A stretch of 17,816 nucleotides of DNA from Hyphomicrobiales bacterium. Its GTDB lineage: Bacteria; Pseudomonadota; Alphaproteobacteria; Rhizobiales; Rhizobiaceae. Position numbers and translations under genes: made by a program. Each line of letters begins with the position of its first letter. Position 1 is the stretch's first letter. The stretch lies in contig JAATGD010000194.1 in the NCBI GenBank assembly GCA_015654965.1, positions 1 to 17,816 of the forward strand, written 5' to 3'. Shown here piece after piece: positions 1-6,301 of this stretch. The notes under the pieces were generated by a model. It had not been told where the DNA came from, made no database searches, and saw nothing but the letters and a program-made list of their open reading frames with translations.

Positions 1-558
1 GATGACGACACCATTGCCGAGCGGCGCGGTTCGCTGACCATTGACGACGAAGGCACACCTTCCAACCGCACCGTACTGATTGAGGATGGAAAACTCGTCA
101 ATTACATGCAGGACCGGCAGAATGCGCGCCTGATGGGCATGCAACCGACCGGCAACGGGCGGCGCGAATCCTACGCGCACGCGCCAATGCCGCGCATGAC
201 CAACACCTATATGCTCTCCGGCGACAAGACGCCCGACGAAATCATCGCCTCGGTGAAAAAGGGCATTTATGCCGTATCCTTCGGCGGCGGTCAGGTGGAT
301 ATCACATCGGGCAAATTCGTGTTCGGCTGCACGGAAGCCTATATGATCGAGGACGGCAGGATCGGCGCGCCCATCAAGGGCGCGATGCTGATCGGCAACG
401 GGCCGGACGCCATGAAGCGCATTTCAATGATCGGCAATGACATGAAGCTCGATAACGGCAGCGGCAATTGCGGTAAGGGCGGACAATGGGTACCGGTCGG
501 CGTCGGCCAGCCGCATTTGCGCATGGATCAAGTGACGGTCGGTGGCACGGCGGTTTGA
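1..558 (+). CDS. tldD: TldD metalloprotease, C-terminal part (5' end outside window)
   Basis: The reading frame is open from base 1 and gives the last 185 residues of a TldD/PmbA-family protein. TldD forms a heterodimeric zinc peptidase with TldE (PmbA) that digests unfolded or modified peptides in the cytoplasm; in E. coli it matures microcin B17 and degrades CcdA. Seen here are the family C-terminal blocks RRGSLTIDDEGTP, NARLMG.QPTGNGRRESYAH, MPRMTNTYML, FGGGQVDITSGKFVFG, and the end GVGQPHLRMDQVTVGGTAV, which closely follows the E. coli TldD ending. The Cys at bases 469-471 (GNCGKGG) aligns with E. coli TldD Cys454, a metal ligand. The HExxxH motif lies upstream of the window. TldD rather than TldE is chosen from the C-terminal blocks. 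No clear terminator follows the stop. Confidence 0.93.
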   Translation, partial: DDDTIAERRGSLTIDDEGTPSNRTVLIEDGKLVNYMQDRQNARLMGMQPTGNGRRESYAHAPMPRMTNTYMLSGDKTPDEIIASVKKGIYAVSFGGGQVDITSGKFVFGCTEAYMIEDGRIGAPIKGAMLIGNGPDAMKRISMIGNDMKLDNGSGNCGKGGQWVPVGVGQPHLRMDQVTVGGTAV

Positions 559-589
559 CGCCCGGTCATGTTTATGTTCCATAGGACTT

Positions 590-640
590 GCTAATATATT
601 GGATTTGCTAATATGTGGGGCTGGCTAATATGTGAGCCTC
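590..640 (+). repeat. Three 17-bp direct repeats upstream of the small membrane protein gene
   Basis: The octamer GCTAATAT occurs at 590-597, 607-614 and 624-631, so the period is exactly 17 bp. Units 2 and 3 also share GCTAATATGTG. Each unit carries TAATAT, which resembles a -10 hexamer, and TTGCTA at 588-593 and 605-610 could act as weak -35 elements, though only 15 bp from the next TAATAT. The array ends 10 bases before the ribosome binding site of the gene at 651. It could be a promoter with tandem operator sites or a slippage-prone repeat; the sequence does not decide. Confidence 0.7.
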
Positions 641-650
641 GGAGAAGACA

Positions 651-797
651 ATGCCCCAAGCGCCTTACGACTGGAGTGGAAAAGAAGAGGTCAAACGCAA
701 TCCACTAAAGCGGATGCTGGTGATCGTTGCCATCATCATGGGCGGCCTCATTCTCGTTCTTGGCATGGTCGATGGTCTGCTGATCTTATTGGATTAA
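651..797 (+). CDS. Small single-helix membrane protein, 48 residues, unknown function
   Basis: I do not recognise this protein. The start is an ATG preceded by GGAGAA at 641-646, four bases away, and the frame runs to TAA at 795-797. The first 21 residues are polar and basic (K11, K15, R16, K20, R21), followed by one hydrophobic segment from about residue 22 to 47 (MLVIVAIIMGGLILVLGMVD and on) and a final Asp. By the positive-inside rule the N-terminus should be cytoplasmic with almost no periplasmic tail. The next gene starts at the very next base (TAA then ATG), so the two are probably translated together. A 60-residue frame starting at GTG 632 covers the same DNA in another frame and is a poor alternative. 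Function could be a membrane partner of the barstar-like protein, a small toxin, or the remnant of a larger gene; nothing here separates these. Confidence 0.72.
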   Translation: MPQAPYDWSGKEEVKRNPLKRMLVIVAIIMGGLILVLGMVDGLLILLD

Positions 798-1088
798 ATG
801 CTGCCGGTTTATGAAATAGACTGTAAGGGCATCAAGACGCCCTATGAGTTGTGGCAGCGCTATCTTGGCACGGTACCCGTCCATGACGCGCAATCTTTTG
901 GCTTCACACTCGATAGCTTCTGGGACGGCGTGCAATGGGGCGGTCCCGGCTGGCCGGGCGAATGCGAACTGGTGTTCAAGAATAGCAATGCGCTAAAAGA
1001 CTTGCTGACGCTCGGCGGCAAACCGTTCCTGCCCGCTTTCGAGCAACTGGTTGCGGATACCGACCGCATCAGGATCAGGCTTGATTAG
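798..1088 (+). CDS. Barstar-like protein (predicted ribonuclease-inhibitor fold)
   Basis: This 96-residue protein matches the barstar pattern by eye. An N-terminal strand ending IDCKGI is followed by a helix (TPYELWQRYL), then a second helix with TLDSFWDGVQW, then a strand ELVFKNS, a helix and a C-terminal strand RIRIRLD. Residues D39, W42 and D43 fall where barstar has Asp35, Trp38 and Asp39, the residues that enter and contact the barnase active site. Barstar family length is about 90 residues, so this is full length. It starts directly after the stop of the 48-residue membrane protein with no clear ribosome binding site of its own, pointing to coupling. No secreted guanyl-specific RNase is visible in the window, so it is either an orphan inhibitor or acts on another partner. 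Its stop overlaps the stop of the convergent LysR gene. Confidence 0.75.
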   Translation: MLPVYEIDCKGIKTPYELWQRYLGTVPVHDAQSFGFTLDSFWDGVQWGGPGWPGECELVFKNSNALKDLLTLGGKPFLPAFEQLVADTDRIRIRLD

Positions 1089-1999
1089 CCATCCCGTTTC
1101 GTTGCCACATAATCAATGAAAGCGCGCAACGGTTTTGGCATGAAGCGGCTTGAAAAATAAAGATTTGGTCCCTCGAACTCCACCGACCAGTCGGCAAGTA
1201 CCGGCACCAGTTTGCCGCTTTTGAAATGCGGGTCGAGCCAGTTGCGGAACGTATAGACCAGTCCATGGCCGGAAAGCGCCAGGTCGATCATAGCCTGAAC
1301 CCCGGCAGTCGCCATGATGAGGCGGGCAGGCGGATCGACAATGAGCAACTCCCCGTCCTTGTCGAACTCCCATTGCGTCATCGCACCACTGGCAAAACGC
1401 GCGCGCAAGCATTCATGCTCCGCCAATTCCATTGGGTGTTGTGGCATCCCGCGCCTTGCAACATAGGCGGGAGATGCAGCCAATACGCTCCATTGCCGGC
1501 GCGGACCGATGGGCACGGCAATCATGTCCTGCGCCAGATGTTCGCCATAGCGGATACCCGCATCACAGCCAGCCGCATTGATATCGATCAGCCGGTCATC
1601 GACCATGACCTCCATGCTAACGCCCGGATGGGCAGCAAGAAAACCGTCGATCAGCGGTGGCAGGATATCGAACATGACCGCGCCCGGCACGTTGAGTTTG
1701 AGCCGCCCACGCACTTCGCTCTGCGTGCTTGCCGCATCGTCAAGCGCCGCACGCGCCTCGGCAATCACCGGCGCAATGCGTTCGGCAAGCGATTGTCCCG
1801 CTTGCGTCAAATGTACGCTGCGCGTGGTGCGCATGAAAAGTGGCACGCCAAGACGCGCTTCCAGCCTTGATATGGTTTCACTGACTTTTGCCGGCGAAAC
1901 ACCCAGCCAGCGCGCCGCCATGCGAAAGCCGCCCGCGCGGCTGACCGCAAGAAAGATCGACAAATCATCGAGCGAGGGAGAAAAATTATTGTTCGCCAT
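1085..1999 (-). CDS. LysR-type transcriptional regulator
   Basis: This 304-residue protein has the usual LysR length. Residues about 10-68 form the winged helix-turn-helix (LDDLSIFLAVSRAGGFRMAA, then VSPAKVSETISRLEARLGVPLF, RTTRSVHLTQAG), and about 97-300 are the substrate-binding domain (RGRLKLNVP, VDDRLIDINAAGCDAGIRYG, GLVYTFRNWL). It most resembles the large group of rhizobial regulators that sit divergent to oxidoreductases. ATG at 1999 is chosen; a TTG at 2035 would add 12 basic residues not usual for the family and would overlap the operator. The neighbouring divergent aldo/keto reductase is the probable target, with autoregulation likely. The gene ends on the stop codon of the convergent barstar-like gene, with no terminator between. 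The inducer is unknown. Confidence 0.9.
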   Translation of the reverse strand: MANNNFSPSLDDLSIFLAVSRAGGFRMAARWLGVSPAKVSETISRLEARLGVPLFMRTTRSVHLTQAGQSLAERIAPVIAEARAALDDAASTQSEVRGRLKLNVPGAVMFDILPPLIDGFLAAHPGVSMEVMVDDRLIDINAAGCDAGIRYGEHLAQDMIAVPIGPRRQWSVLAASPAYVARRGMPQHPMELAEHECLRARFASGAMTQWEFDKDGELLIVDPPARLIMATAGVQAMIDLALSGHGLVYTFRNWLDPHFKSGKLVPVLADWSVEFEGPNLYFSSRFMPKPLRAFIDYVATKRDG

Positions 2000-2018
2000 A
2001 ACGAACAACCTATTCGTT
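1991..2018. promoter_or_regulatory. Candidate LysR-type operator between the regulator and the aldo/keto reductase
   Basis: Three related half-sites lie at and just upstream of the LysR start. GTTCG at 1991-1995 and CGAAC at 2002-2006 are inverted, and AACGAA at 2000-2005 faces TTCGTT at 2013-2018 with 7 bases between. LysR-type proteins typically bind such dyads in divergent intergenic regions, with a second site nearer the -35. Overlap with the LysR start codon fits autorepression. No binding evidence is available. Confidence 0.5.
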
Positions 2019-2079
2019 TTTACCCCTATTTTCAATGCTTACGCGATCAGCCATTGTGAGACACAAAGGAGATTCTTTC

Positions 2080-2958
2080 ATGACCGTCTTATCCTCACTG
2101 CCCGCCGCCGCCGCTGGCCGTTTCACTTTTCCCGGCACAGAAATTTCCGTCAACCGCATGGGTTATGGCGCGATGCAGCTTTCCGGTCCGCATATTTTTG
2201 GCGAGCCACGCGATCCCGACGAGGCACGCGCCGTTTTGCACGAAGCGCTGCAACTCGGCATTGATCATATCGACACCAGCGATTTTTACGGCCCCTACGT
2301 CACCAACCGCATCATTCGCGAGACGCTCCACCCCTACCCCGCAAATCTCACCATCGTCACCAAGGTCGGCGCATGGCGCAATGAGACGGGCGACTGGATT
2401 CTCGAACGCAGTGCCAATTTCCTGCGCCAGTCGGTTCTGGACAATCTCGAACATTTGGGCCTCGAGAAAATCGCCATTGTCAACCTGCGCATGGGCGCGC
2501 CCGAAGACGATATCGCTACCCCGATGAAGGCCATGCGGGCCATGCAGGACGAGGGCCTGATCAGCCATATCGGCATCAGCAATGTCGATGAAGCGCAGCT
2601 TGCCATCGCCCGCGATATCGCGCCCATCGTCTGCGTGCAGAACCAGTATAATCTGGTTTTCCGCGAAAATGACGCGATGATCGACAAGCTGGCAGAAGAC
2701 GGCATCGCCTTCGTCCCCTTCTTCCCGCTGGGCGGTTTCTCGCCCTTGCAGACGGAAGAACTCAACCGCGTCGCGGCAGAAACGGGCGCAACACCGCAAA
2801 GCGTGGCGCTGGCATGGCTGTTGCAGCGCAGCCCCAACATCCTGCTGATACCGGGCACCTCACGCCGCACACATCTGCGTGAAAATATTGCCGCAGCATC
2901 CCTCACCCTGAGCGATGATCACAAAGCCCGCCTTGACGCGATTGCCAGCCTCGCCTGA
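2080..2958 (+). CDS. Aldo/keto reductase, YdbC/PdxI-like (possible pyridoxal reductase)
   Basis: This 292-residue NADPH-dependent aldo/keto reductase follows E. coli YdbC (PdxI, which reduces pyridoxal to pyridoxine) closely as I recall it: VNRMGYGAMQLSGP, the DEARAVLHEAL helix, HIDTSDFYGPYVTN, TIVTKVGA, VNLRMG, HIGISNV, VCVQNQYN, FVPFFPLGGF.PLQ, and QRSPNILLIPGTS near the C-terminus for the cofactor phosphate. Of the catalytic tetrad, D65, Y70 and K95 are present, but the usual His is R137 (NLRMG). E. coli YdbC appears to carry the same Arg, so this looks like a family trait rather than damage. The start at 2080 has AAAGGAG at 2065-2071; an ATG at 2035 lies inside the operator region. It is divergent from the LysR regulator, which probably controls it. 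The true substrate is unproven. Confidence 0.88.
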   Translation: MTVLSSLPAAAAGRFTFPGTEISVNRMGYGAMQLSGPHIFGEPRDPDEARAVLHEALQLGIDHIDTSDFYGPYVTNRIIRETLHPYPANLTIVTKVGAWRNETGDWILERSANFLRQSVLDNLEHLGLEKIAIVNLRMGAPEDDIATPMKAMRAMQDEGLISHIGISNVDEAQLAIARDIAPIVCVQNQYNLVFRENDAMIDKLAEDGIAFVPFFPLGGFSPLQTEELNRVAAETGATPQSVALAWLLQRSPNILLIPGTSRRTHLRENIAAASLTLSDDHKARLDAIASLA

Positions 2959-2975
2959 CCAAAAGGCCGACAACA

Positions 2976-3013
2976 AAAAGCCCATGCGGAGAAGCATCTT
3001 CGCATGGGCTTTT
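2976..3013. terminator. Bidirectional terminator between aldo/keto reductase and gmk
   Basis: AAAAGCCCATGCG at 2976-2988 pairs perfectly with CGCATGGGCTTTT at 3001-3013 across a 12-base loop. The A and T runs at the two ends allow termination from both sides, as expected between convergent genes: it lies 17 bases after the reductase stop and 17 bases after the gmk stop on the other strand. Confidence 0.88.
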
Positions 3014-3030
3014 GTATCCGATATCAATGA

Positions 3031-3693
3031 TCAGCCCTGTGGCTGTTCCTCCAACAATCCCTCGACAAAATCGAACAGGCCGGGGCGGCGGTCGCGGCGC
3101 AGGCGCTCGGCGGTGATGATGCCCTTGATGCCCGCATAGGAGCGCTCAAGGTCTTCATTGATGACGATATAGTCGTAATTCACCCATTTCTGGATTTCAA
3201 ACCGCGCGTTCTGCAACCGCGTCTCGATTACATCCGCCGCATCCTCGGCGCGACGGTTGAGGCGGTTCTGCAATTCATGCATGCTGGGCGGCAGGATGAA
3301 GATCGACACCACATCGGCAGGCATTTTCTGCTGCAATTGCTCCGCACCCTGCCAGTCGATATCGAACAGCATGTCCTGACCATCCGCCAGCGCTTCTTCC
3401 GCCGTCTGGCGCAATGTGCCGTAGAAATTGCCGTGCACCTGCGCCCATTCGATCAACTGGTCATTGTCGCGAAGCCGCTCGAATTCGCGCGTCGTGATGA
3501 AATGATAATGCACGCCGTTGATTTCGCTCTGGCGGCGCTCACGCGTCGTCACCGAGATCGACAGCGACAGTTTCATGTCGGGATCATTGAGCAACTGCCG
3601 CGCAATGGTCGATTTTCCCGCGCCCGAAGGCGAGGAGATCACCACCATCAGGCCCCTGCGCGCAACGCCATTTTCAACCGAAGAGATGGCCAT
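3031..3693 (-). CDS. gmk: Guanylate kinase
   Basis: Gmk phosphorylates GMP to GDP with ATP in the cytoplasm and is essential for GTP and (p)ppGpp supply. The 220-residue protein has the P-loop SSPSGAGKST at residues 20-29, SVTTRERRQSEINGVHYHF for GMP binding, and the lid region around GNFYGT, followed by DIDWQGAEQL and IFILPPS. The ATG at 3693 gives the standard length. A TTG at 3708 would add five residues and overlap yicC by 8 bases, but is less likely. The gap from the yicC stop is 7 bases, so the two are probably one transcript; yicC-gmk is a widely conserved pair. The C-terminal tail (FDFVEGLLEEQPQG) is slightly longer than in E. coli. Confidence 0.96.
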   Translation of the reverse strand: MAISSVENGVARRGLMVVISSPSGAGKSTIARQLLNDPDMKLSLSISVTTRERRQSEINGVHYHFITTREFERLRDNDQLIEWAQVHGNFYGTLRQTAEEALADGQDMLFDIDWQGAEQLQQKMPADVVSIFILPPSMHELQNRLNRRAEDAADVIETRLQNARFEIQKWVNYDYIVINEDLERSYAGIKGIITAERLRRDRRPGLFDFVEGLLEEQPQG

Positions 3694-3700
3694 ATTCGTG

Positions 3701-4600
3701 TTACTCAAGATTCTGTACCTGTTCGCGAAACTGATCGACGACCGCTTTCAGTTCCAGACCGATGGCCGTGACCGACGCCGCATTCGACTTGGAACACAGT
3801 GTATTGGCCTCACGATTAAATTCCTGTGAAAGAAAATCGAGTTTGCGCCCGACAGGCCCGCCATCGGAAAGCAATTTGCGCGCGGAGGTTACATGCGTGT
3901 CGAGCCTGTCCAGTTCTTCCTGAATATCGGCCTTGGTGGCAAGGAAAGCCGCTTCCTGATAAAGCCGCGCCTCATCGAGTTCACGCGGGCTATCAAGCAG
4001 CAGCGAAACCTGTGCGATCAGCCGCGCCTTGATGGCATCGGTCGTGCGTGAGGGGTCGTTGCGCGCTTCTTTCGTCAGGCGGCTGATCGTATCGACATGG
4101 TTTGAGAGGATTTTATCAAGCGCCTCGCCCTCCTGCGCCCGTGCGCTGCCAATCGCTTTGAGCGCATCCTCGAAAGCTGCGACGATGGCCGCTTCAAGCC
4201 CTGCCCGCGCCGCATCGTCTTGTGTCACCTGCGCCTGATCGATAATGCCGCGCAGGGCAAGAATGCCGTCCACGCTTGCAGGTGCCAGACCGTGGCTCTT
4301 CTGCAATTGGCTCCCCAGTTCCAGCACCTGGCTGAGCATGGCGTGATTGATGATGAATGGCGGCTGATCATCCGTGCGTTCAACAGTGAGGCTTGCCTGA
4401 AAATTCCCGCGCGCAAAATGCCGCGCAAGAACTGAGCGCAGTGGATGCTCCACCCCTTCCAGTCCCTGCGGCAGACGAAGGCGCAGATCAAGCCCCTTGC
4501 CGTTGACGGAACGGACTTCCCAGGTGATGCGCGTCTCGCCATCAGCCCCTTGATAGGCCGCCGCGTGTCGCGCAAATCCGGTCATGCTCTGGAGCGCCAT
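3701..4600 (-). CDS. yicC: YicC-family endoribonuclease
   Basis: YicC proteins are endoribonucleases; in E. coli YicC contributes to turnover of the small RNA RyhB. This 299-residue protein has the N-terminal signature MTGFARH and VRSVNGKGLDLRLRLP, and the C-terminal DUF1732 block with EARLYQEAAFLATKADIQEE, LDRLDTHV, GRKLDFLSQEFNREANT and the final SNAASVTAIGLELK. Length is normal. Five start options are clustered (ATG at 4615, 4609, 4606 and 4600). The 4600 start is preferred because GAGG lies about 9 bases upstream and family members begin MALQSMTGFAR or similar; the 4615 ATG has its only purine run directly against it. gmk follows after 7 bases. A terminator at 4691-4726 separates it from mltG, so it likely has its own promoter in 4601-4690. 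Confidence 0.93.
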   Translation of the reverse strand: MALQSMTGFARHAAAYQGADGETRITWEVRSVNGKGLDLRLRLPQGLEGVEHPLRSVLARHFARGNFQASLTVERTDDQPPFIINHAMLSQVLELGSQLQKSHGLAPASVDGILALRGIIDQAQVTQDDAARAGLEAAIVAAFEDALKAIGSARAQEGEALDKILSNHVDTISRLTKEARNDPSRTTDAIKARLIAQVSLLLDSPRELDEARLYQEAAFLATKADIQEELDRLDTHVTSARKLLSDGGPVGRKLDFLSQEFNREANTLCSKSNAASVTAIGLELKAVVDQFREQVQNLE

Positions 4601-4621
4601 GCGCATCATCCTCATCTCTCA

Positions 4622-4647
4622 TTCCGTAAGGCTGACTTACTACGGAA
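4622..4647. promoter_or_regulatory. Inverted repeat in the yicC-gmk leader
   Basis: TTCCGTA at 4622-4628 and TACGGAA at 4641-4647 form a 7-bp dyad with 12 bases between. Nested within it GTAAG at 4626-4630 pairs with CTTAC at 4636-4640 around GCTGA, so two alternative hairpins are possible. It lies about 20 bases upstream of the chosen yicC start. It may be an operator or a 5' leader hairpin; no run of T follows on the minus strand, so it is not a simple terminator. Confidence 0.45.
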
Positions 4648-4690
4648 ACACATGAATAAATCGTGGGCTGAAAAGCCGCTACTTATTTTT

Positions 4691-4726
4691 AAAACGCCGT
4701 GCGCCCTTCTGGACGCACGGCGTTTT
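4691..4726 (-). terminator. Terminator downstream of mltG, related to the dispersed repeat
   Basis: AAAACGCCGTGCG at 4691-4703 pairs perfectly with CGCACGGCGTTTT at 4714-4726, loop of 10 bases. On the minus strand it lies 25 bases after the mltG stop and ends in TTTT followed by TAAAAAT. The sequence is clearly akin to the first hairpin of the composite repeat at 7634-7676 (shared CGCCGTGCG, GGACGCAC, then CGTT.TAAC), so it may be a trimmed copy used as a terminator. Confidence 0.85.
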
Positions 4727-4751
4727 AACAGTTTGATTTCAGCCTGAAAGC

Positions 4752-6038
4752 CTACTGGCCCGTACCAGTGTTCTGGCCTGGATTCTGGCCTGAACTTTGC
4801 CCCGTATTCTGATTTATATTGTTCTGCTCTTCGACAGACCGCCACTTGCGCACATTGGCATTGTGCTCCTGCAGGGTCTTGGCAAACACATGCCCGCCGG
4901 TGCCGTCCGCCACGAAGTAGAGGTCATCCGTATCGAGCGGATTGGCCACCGCCTCAAGCGCCGCCCGACCCGGATTGGCAATCGGTCCCGGCGGCAGGCC
5001 CTTGATGATATAGGTATTGTAGGGGGTCGGCTTGTCGATATCGGACCGGAAGATCGGGCGATTGGACGGTTTGCCCGCGCCGCCGAACAGGCCGTAAATG
5101 ATCGTCGGGTCCGACTGGATGCGCATGCCCTTGTTGAGACGATTGACAAAGACCGAGGCCACATGCGGGCGCTCGGAGGCAATGCCGGTTTCCTTCTCGA
5201 CGATGGAAGCAAGCGTCACGAATTCATTCTTGTCCTTCACCGGAAGGTCGGCGCGGCGTTTGGCCCATGTCTCGTCGATCAGCTTTTCCTGCGAAGCGAG
5301 CATCCGCTTGATGATTTCCTCACGCGTGGTGCCGCGCGTGAAATTCAGCGTATCGGTGAAGAGCGAGCCTTCGGGCGGCATATCCTGCGGCATGTCACCG
5401 AGCAGAATGGGATCGGCTTCGATACGGTCGAAAATCTGCTTGACGGTCAGGCCTTCGGGAATGGTCAGCGGATACATGATCGACTTGCCACTGACCAGAA
5501 TATTCATCACATCGCGCATGGAGGCACCGGCGGGAATGGCATATTCGCCAGCCTTCAGGCCGTTTTCATGATCATAGGCACGCATGCCGAAGCGGAAGAT
5601 ACGCCCGTCGCTGACGATCTCGCGCGCGGCGAGAGAATTGGCGACTTCGCCGATGCTCGCGCCGCGCTTGACCACAAAAGTCGTGTCAGCCGCAAGCGGG
5701 CCTTGCGCGTCGAACTGCACCTTGCCGAAATAAAACAGCGCGGACGCGCCCAAAAGGACCAGAACCAGAAGCGACAGCATGAAATTCATGAAAACGACGA
5801 TCTGGCTTTTTGCATGACGTGAGCGCTTGCGCGGCGGCGGCGTGCCAGGTTCCGGACGCAGCGCCTCGGACGCGGATTTGAGCACGATCGGCTTTGCTGC
5901 CGCTTTGTTTTCAGGCGCTGCGGCTTGAACCTGTTCAGGGACCTGTACAGATTCCATTTCAGGGGCCTTTTCGGGGACCTGCTCGGCAGTCTGTTGCCCT
6001 GCTGCGGGGCCTTGTCCGGATTGGTCCTGTGAACTCAC
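4752..6038 (-). CDS. mltG: Endolytic murein transglycosylase MltG
   Basis: MltG (YceG family) cleaves nascent glycan strands at the inner membrane and sets their length. The 428-residue protein has a Pro/Gln/Glu-rich cytoplasmic region (1-79), one membrane helix (about 80-104, VVFMNFMLSLLVLVLLGASA), a LysM-like segment (about 117-187) and the catalytic domain. The active-site motif ASIVEKETGIASER puts the catalytic Glu at 281, followed by VASVFVNRL, GMRIQSDPTIIYG, GLPPGPIANPG and the end EHNANVRKW. A low-complexity Asn/Gln/Gly tail (about 405-428) follows the domain. The start is GTG at 6038 because GAGGTGA lies directly upstream at ideal distance; an ATG at 6167 would add 43 residues unlike the family. 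It is isolated from fabF by a terminator and so needs its own promoter. Confidence 0.94.
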   Translation of the reverse strand: MSSQDQSGQGPAAGQQTAEQVPEKAPEMESVQVPEQVQAAAPENKAAAKPIVLKSASEALRPEPGTPPPRKRSRHAKSQIVVFMNFMLSLLVLVLLGASALFYFGKVQFDAQGPLAADTTFVVKRGASIGEVANSLAAREIVSDGRIFRFGMRAYDHENGLKAGEYAIPAGASMRDVMNILVSGKSIMYPLTIPEGLTVKQIFDRIEADPILLGDMPQDMPPEGSLFTDTLNFTRGTTREEIIKRMLASQEKLIDETWAKRRADLPVKDKNEFVTLASIVEKETGIASERPHVASVFVNRLNKGMRIQSDPTIIYGLFGGAGKPSNRPIFRSDIDKPTPYNTYIIKGLPPGPIANPGRAALEAVANPLDTDDLYFVADGTGGHVFAKTLQEHNANVRKWRSVEEQNNINQNTGQSSGQNPGQNTGTGQ

Positions 6039-6301
6039 TCCATCACCTCGGTTCCAGAGGCATCCCCATATGGAAAGGAAAATCCAACTGGAAATGCGTA
6101 AACTGTATGAATGGAGCGGTCCTATACTGTTCCGATCAGTCCGCTCCAGCTTTTTCCGCATTCTCAAAATGCCGAAAACGTCACTCTAACCATGACTGGC
6201 GATTCTCAATATCGCATCCGACACTATTTTGGCAAAAACGCGGAGAAACCCCGCATTTTTACAAGTTTCATTGAATTTACCGTCTTTCACCAGAAAGAAG
6301 G
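6039..6301. other. 263-bp gap between fabF and mltG
   Basis: Besides the terminator at 6234-6260, it holds an inverted repeat of GGAGCGG at 6113-6119 and CCGCTCC at 6141-6147, with ACTG at 6126-6129 and CAGT at 6137-6140 nested inside. The mltG promoter must lie here, on the minus strand, but I find no convincing -35/-10 pair; TATAGG within the dyad is the best -10 candidate. Short open frames here have no codon-like character and look spurious. Confidence 0.5.
6234..6260 (-). terminator. Terminator downstream of fabF
   Basis: GCGG at 6240-6243 pairs with CCGC at 6251-6254 around a 7-base loop, extended by A5 at 6234-6238 against T5 at 6256-6260 with one mismatch. On the minus strand the stem is followed by CGTTTTTG. 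It lies about 40 bases past the fabF stop. Confidence 0.6.

Noticed and set aside
632..814. A 60-codon frame overlapping the 48-residue membrane protein gene
   Set aside because: It starts at a GTG without a ribosome binding site, while the frame starting at ATG 651 has GGAGAA, a clear membrane helix and a stop that abuts the next gene.
1226..1870. A 214-codon open frame on the plus strand inside the LysR gene
   Set aside because: It lies antisense to a clear LysR protein, has no ribosome binding site and its translation is rich in His, Arg and Gln without domain pattern, typical of the complement of a GC-rich gene.
4797..5822. A 341-codon open frame opposite mltG
   Set aside because: It is the complement of a well-matched MltG and shows no family features of its own.
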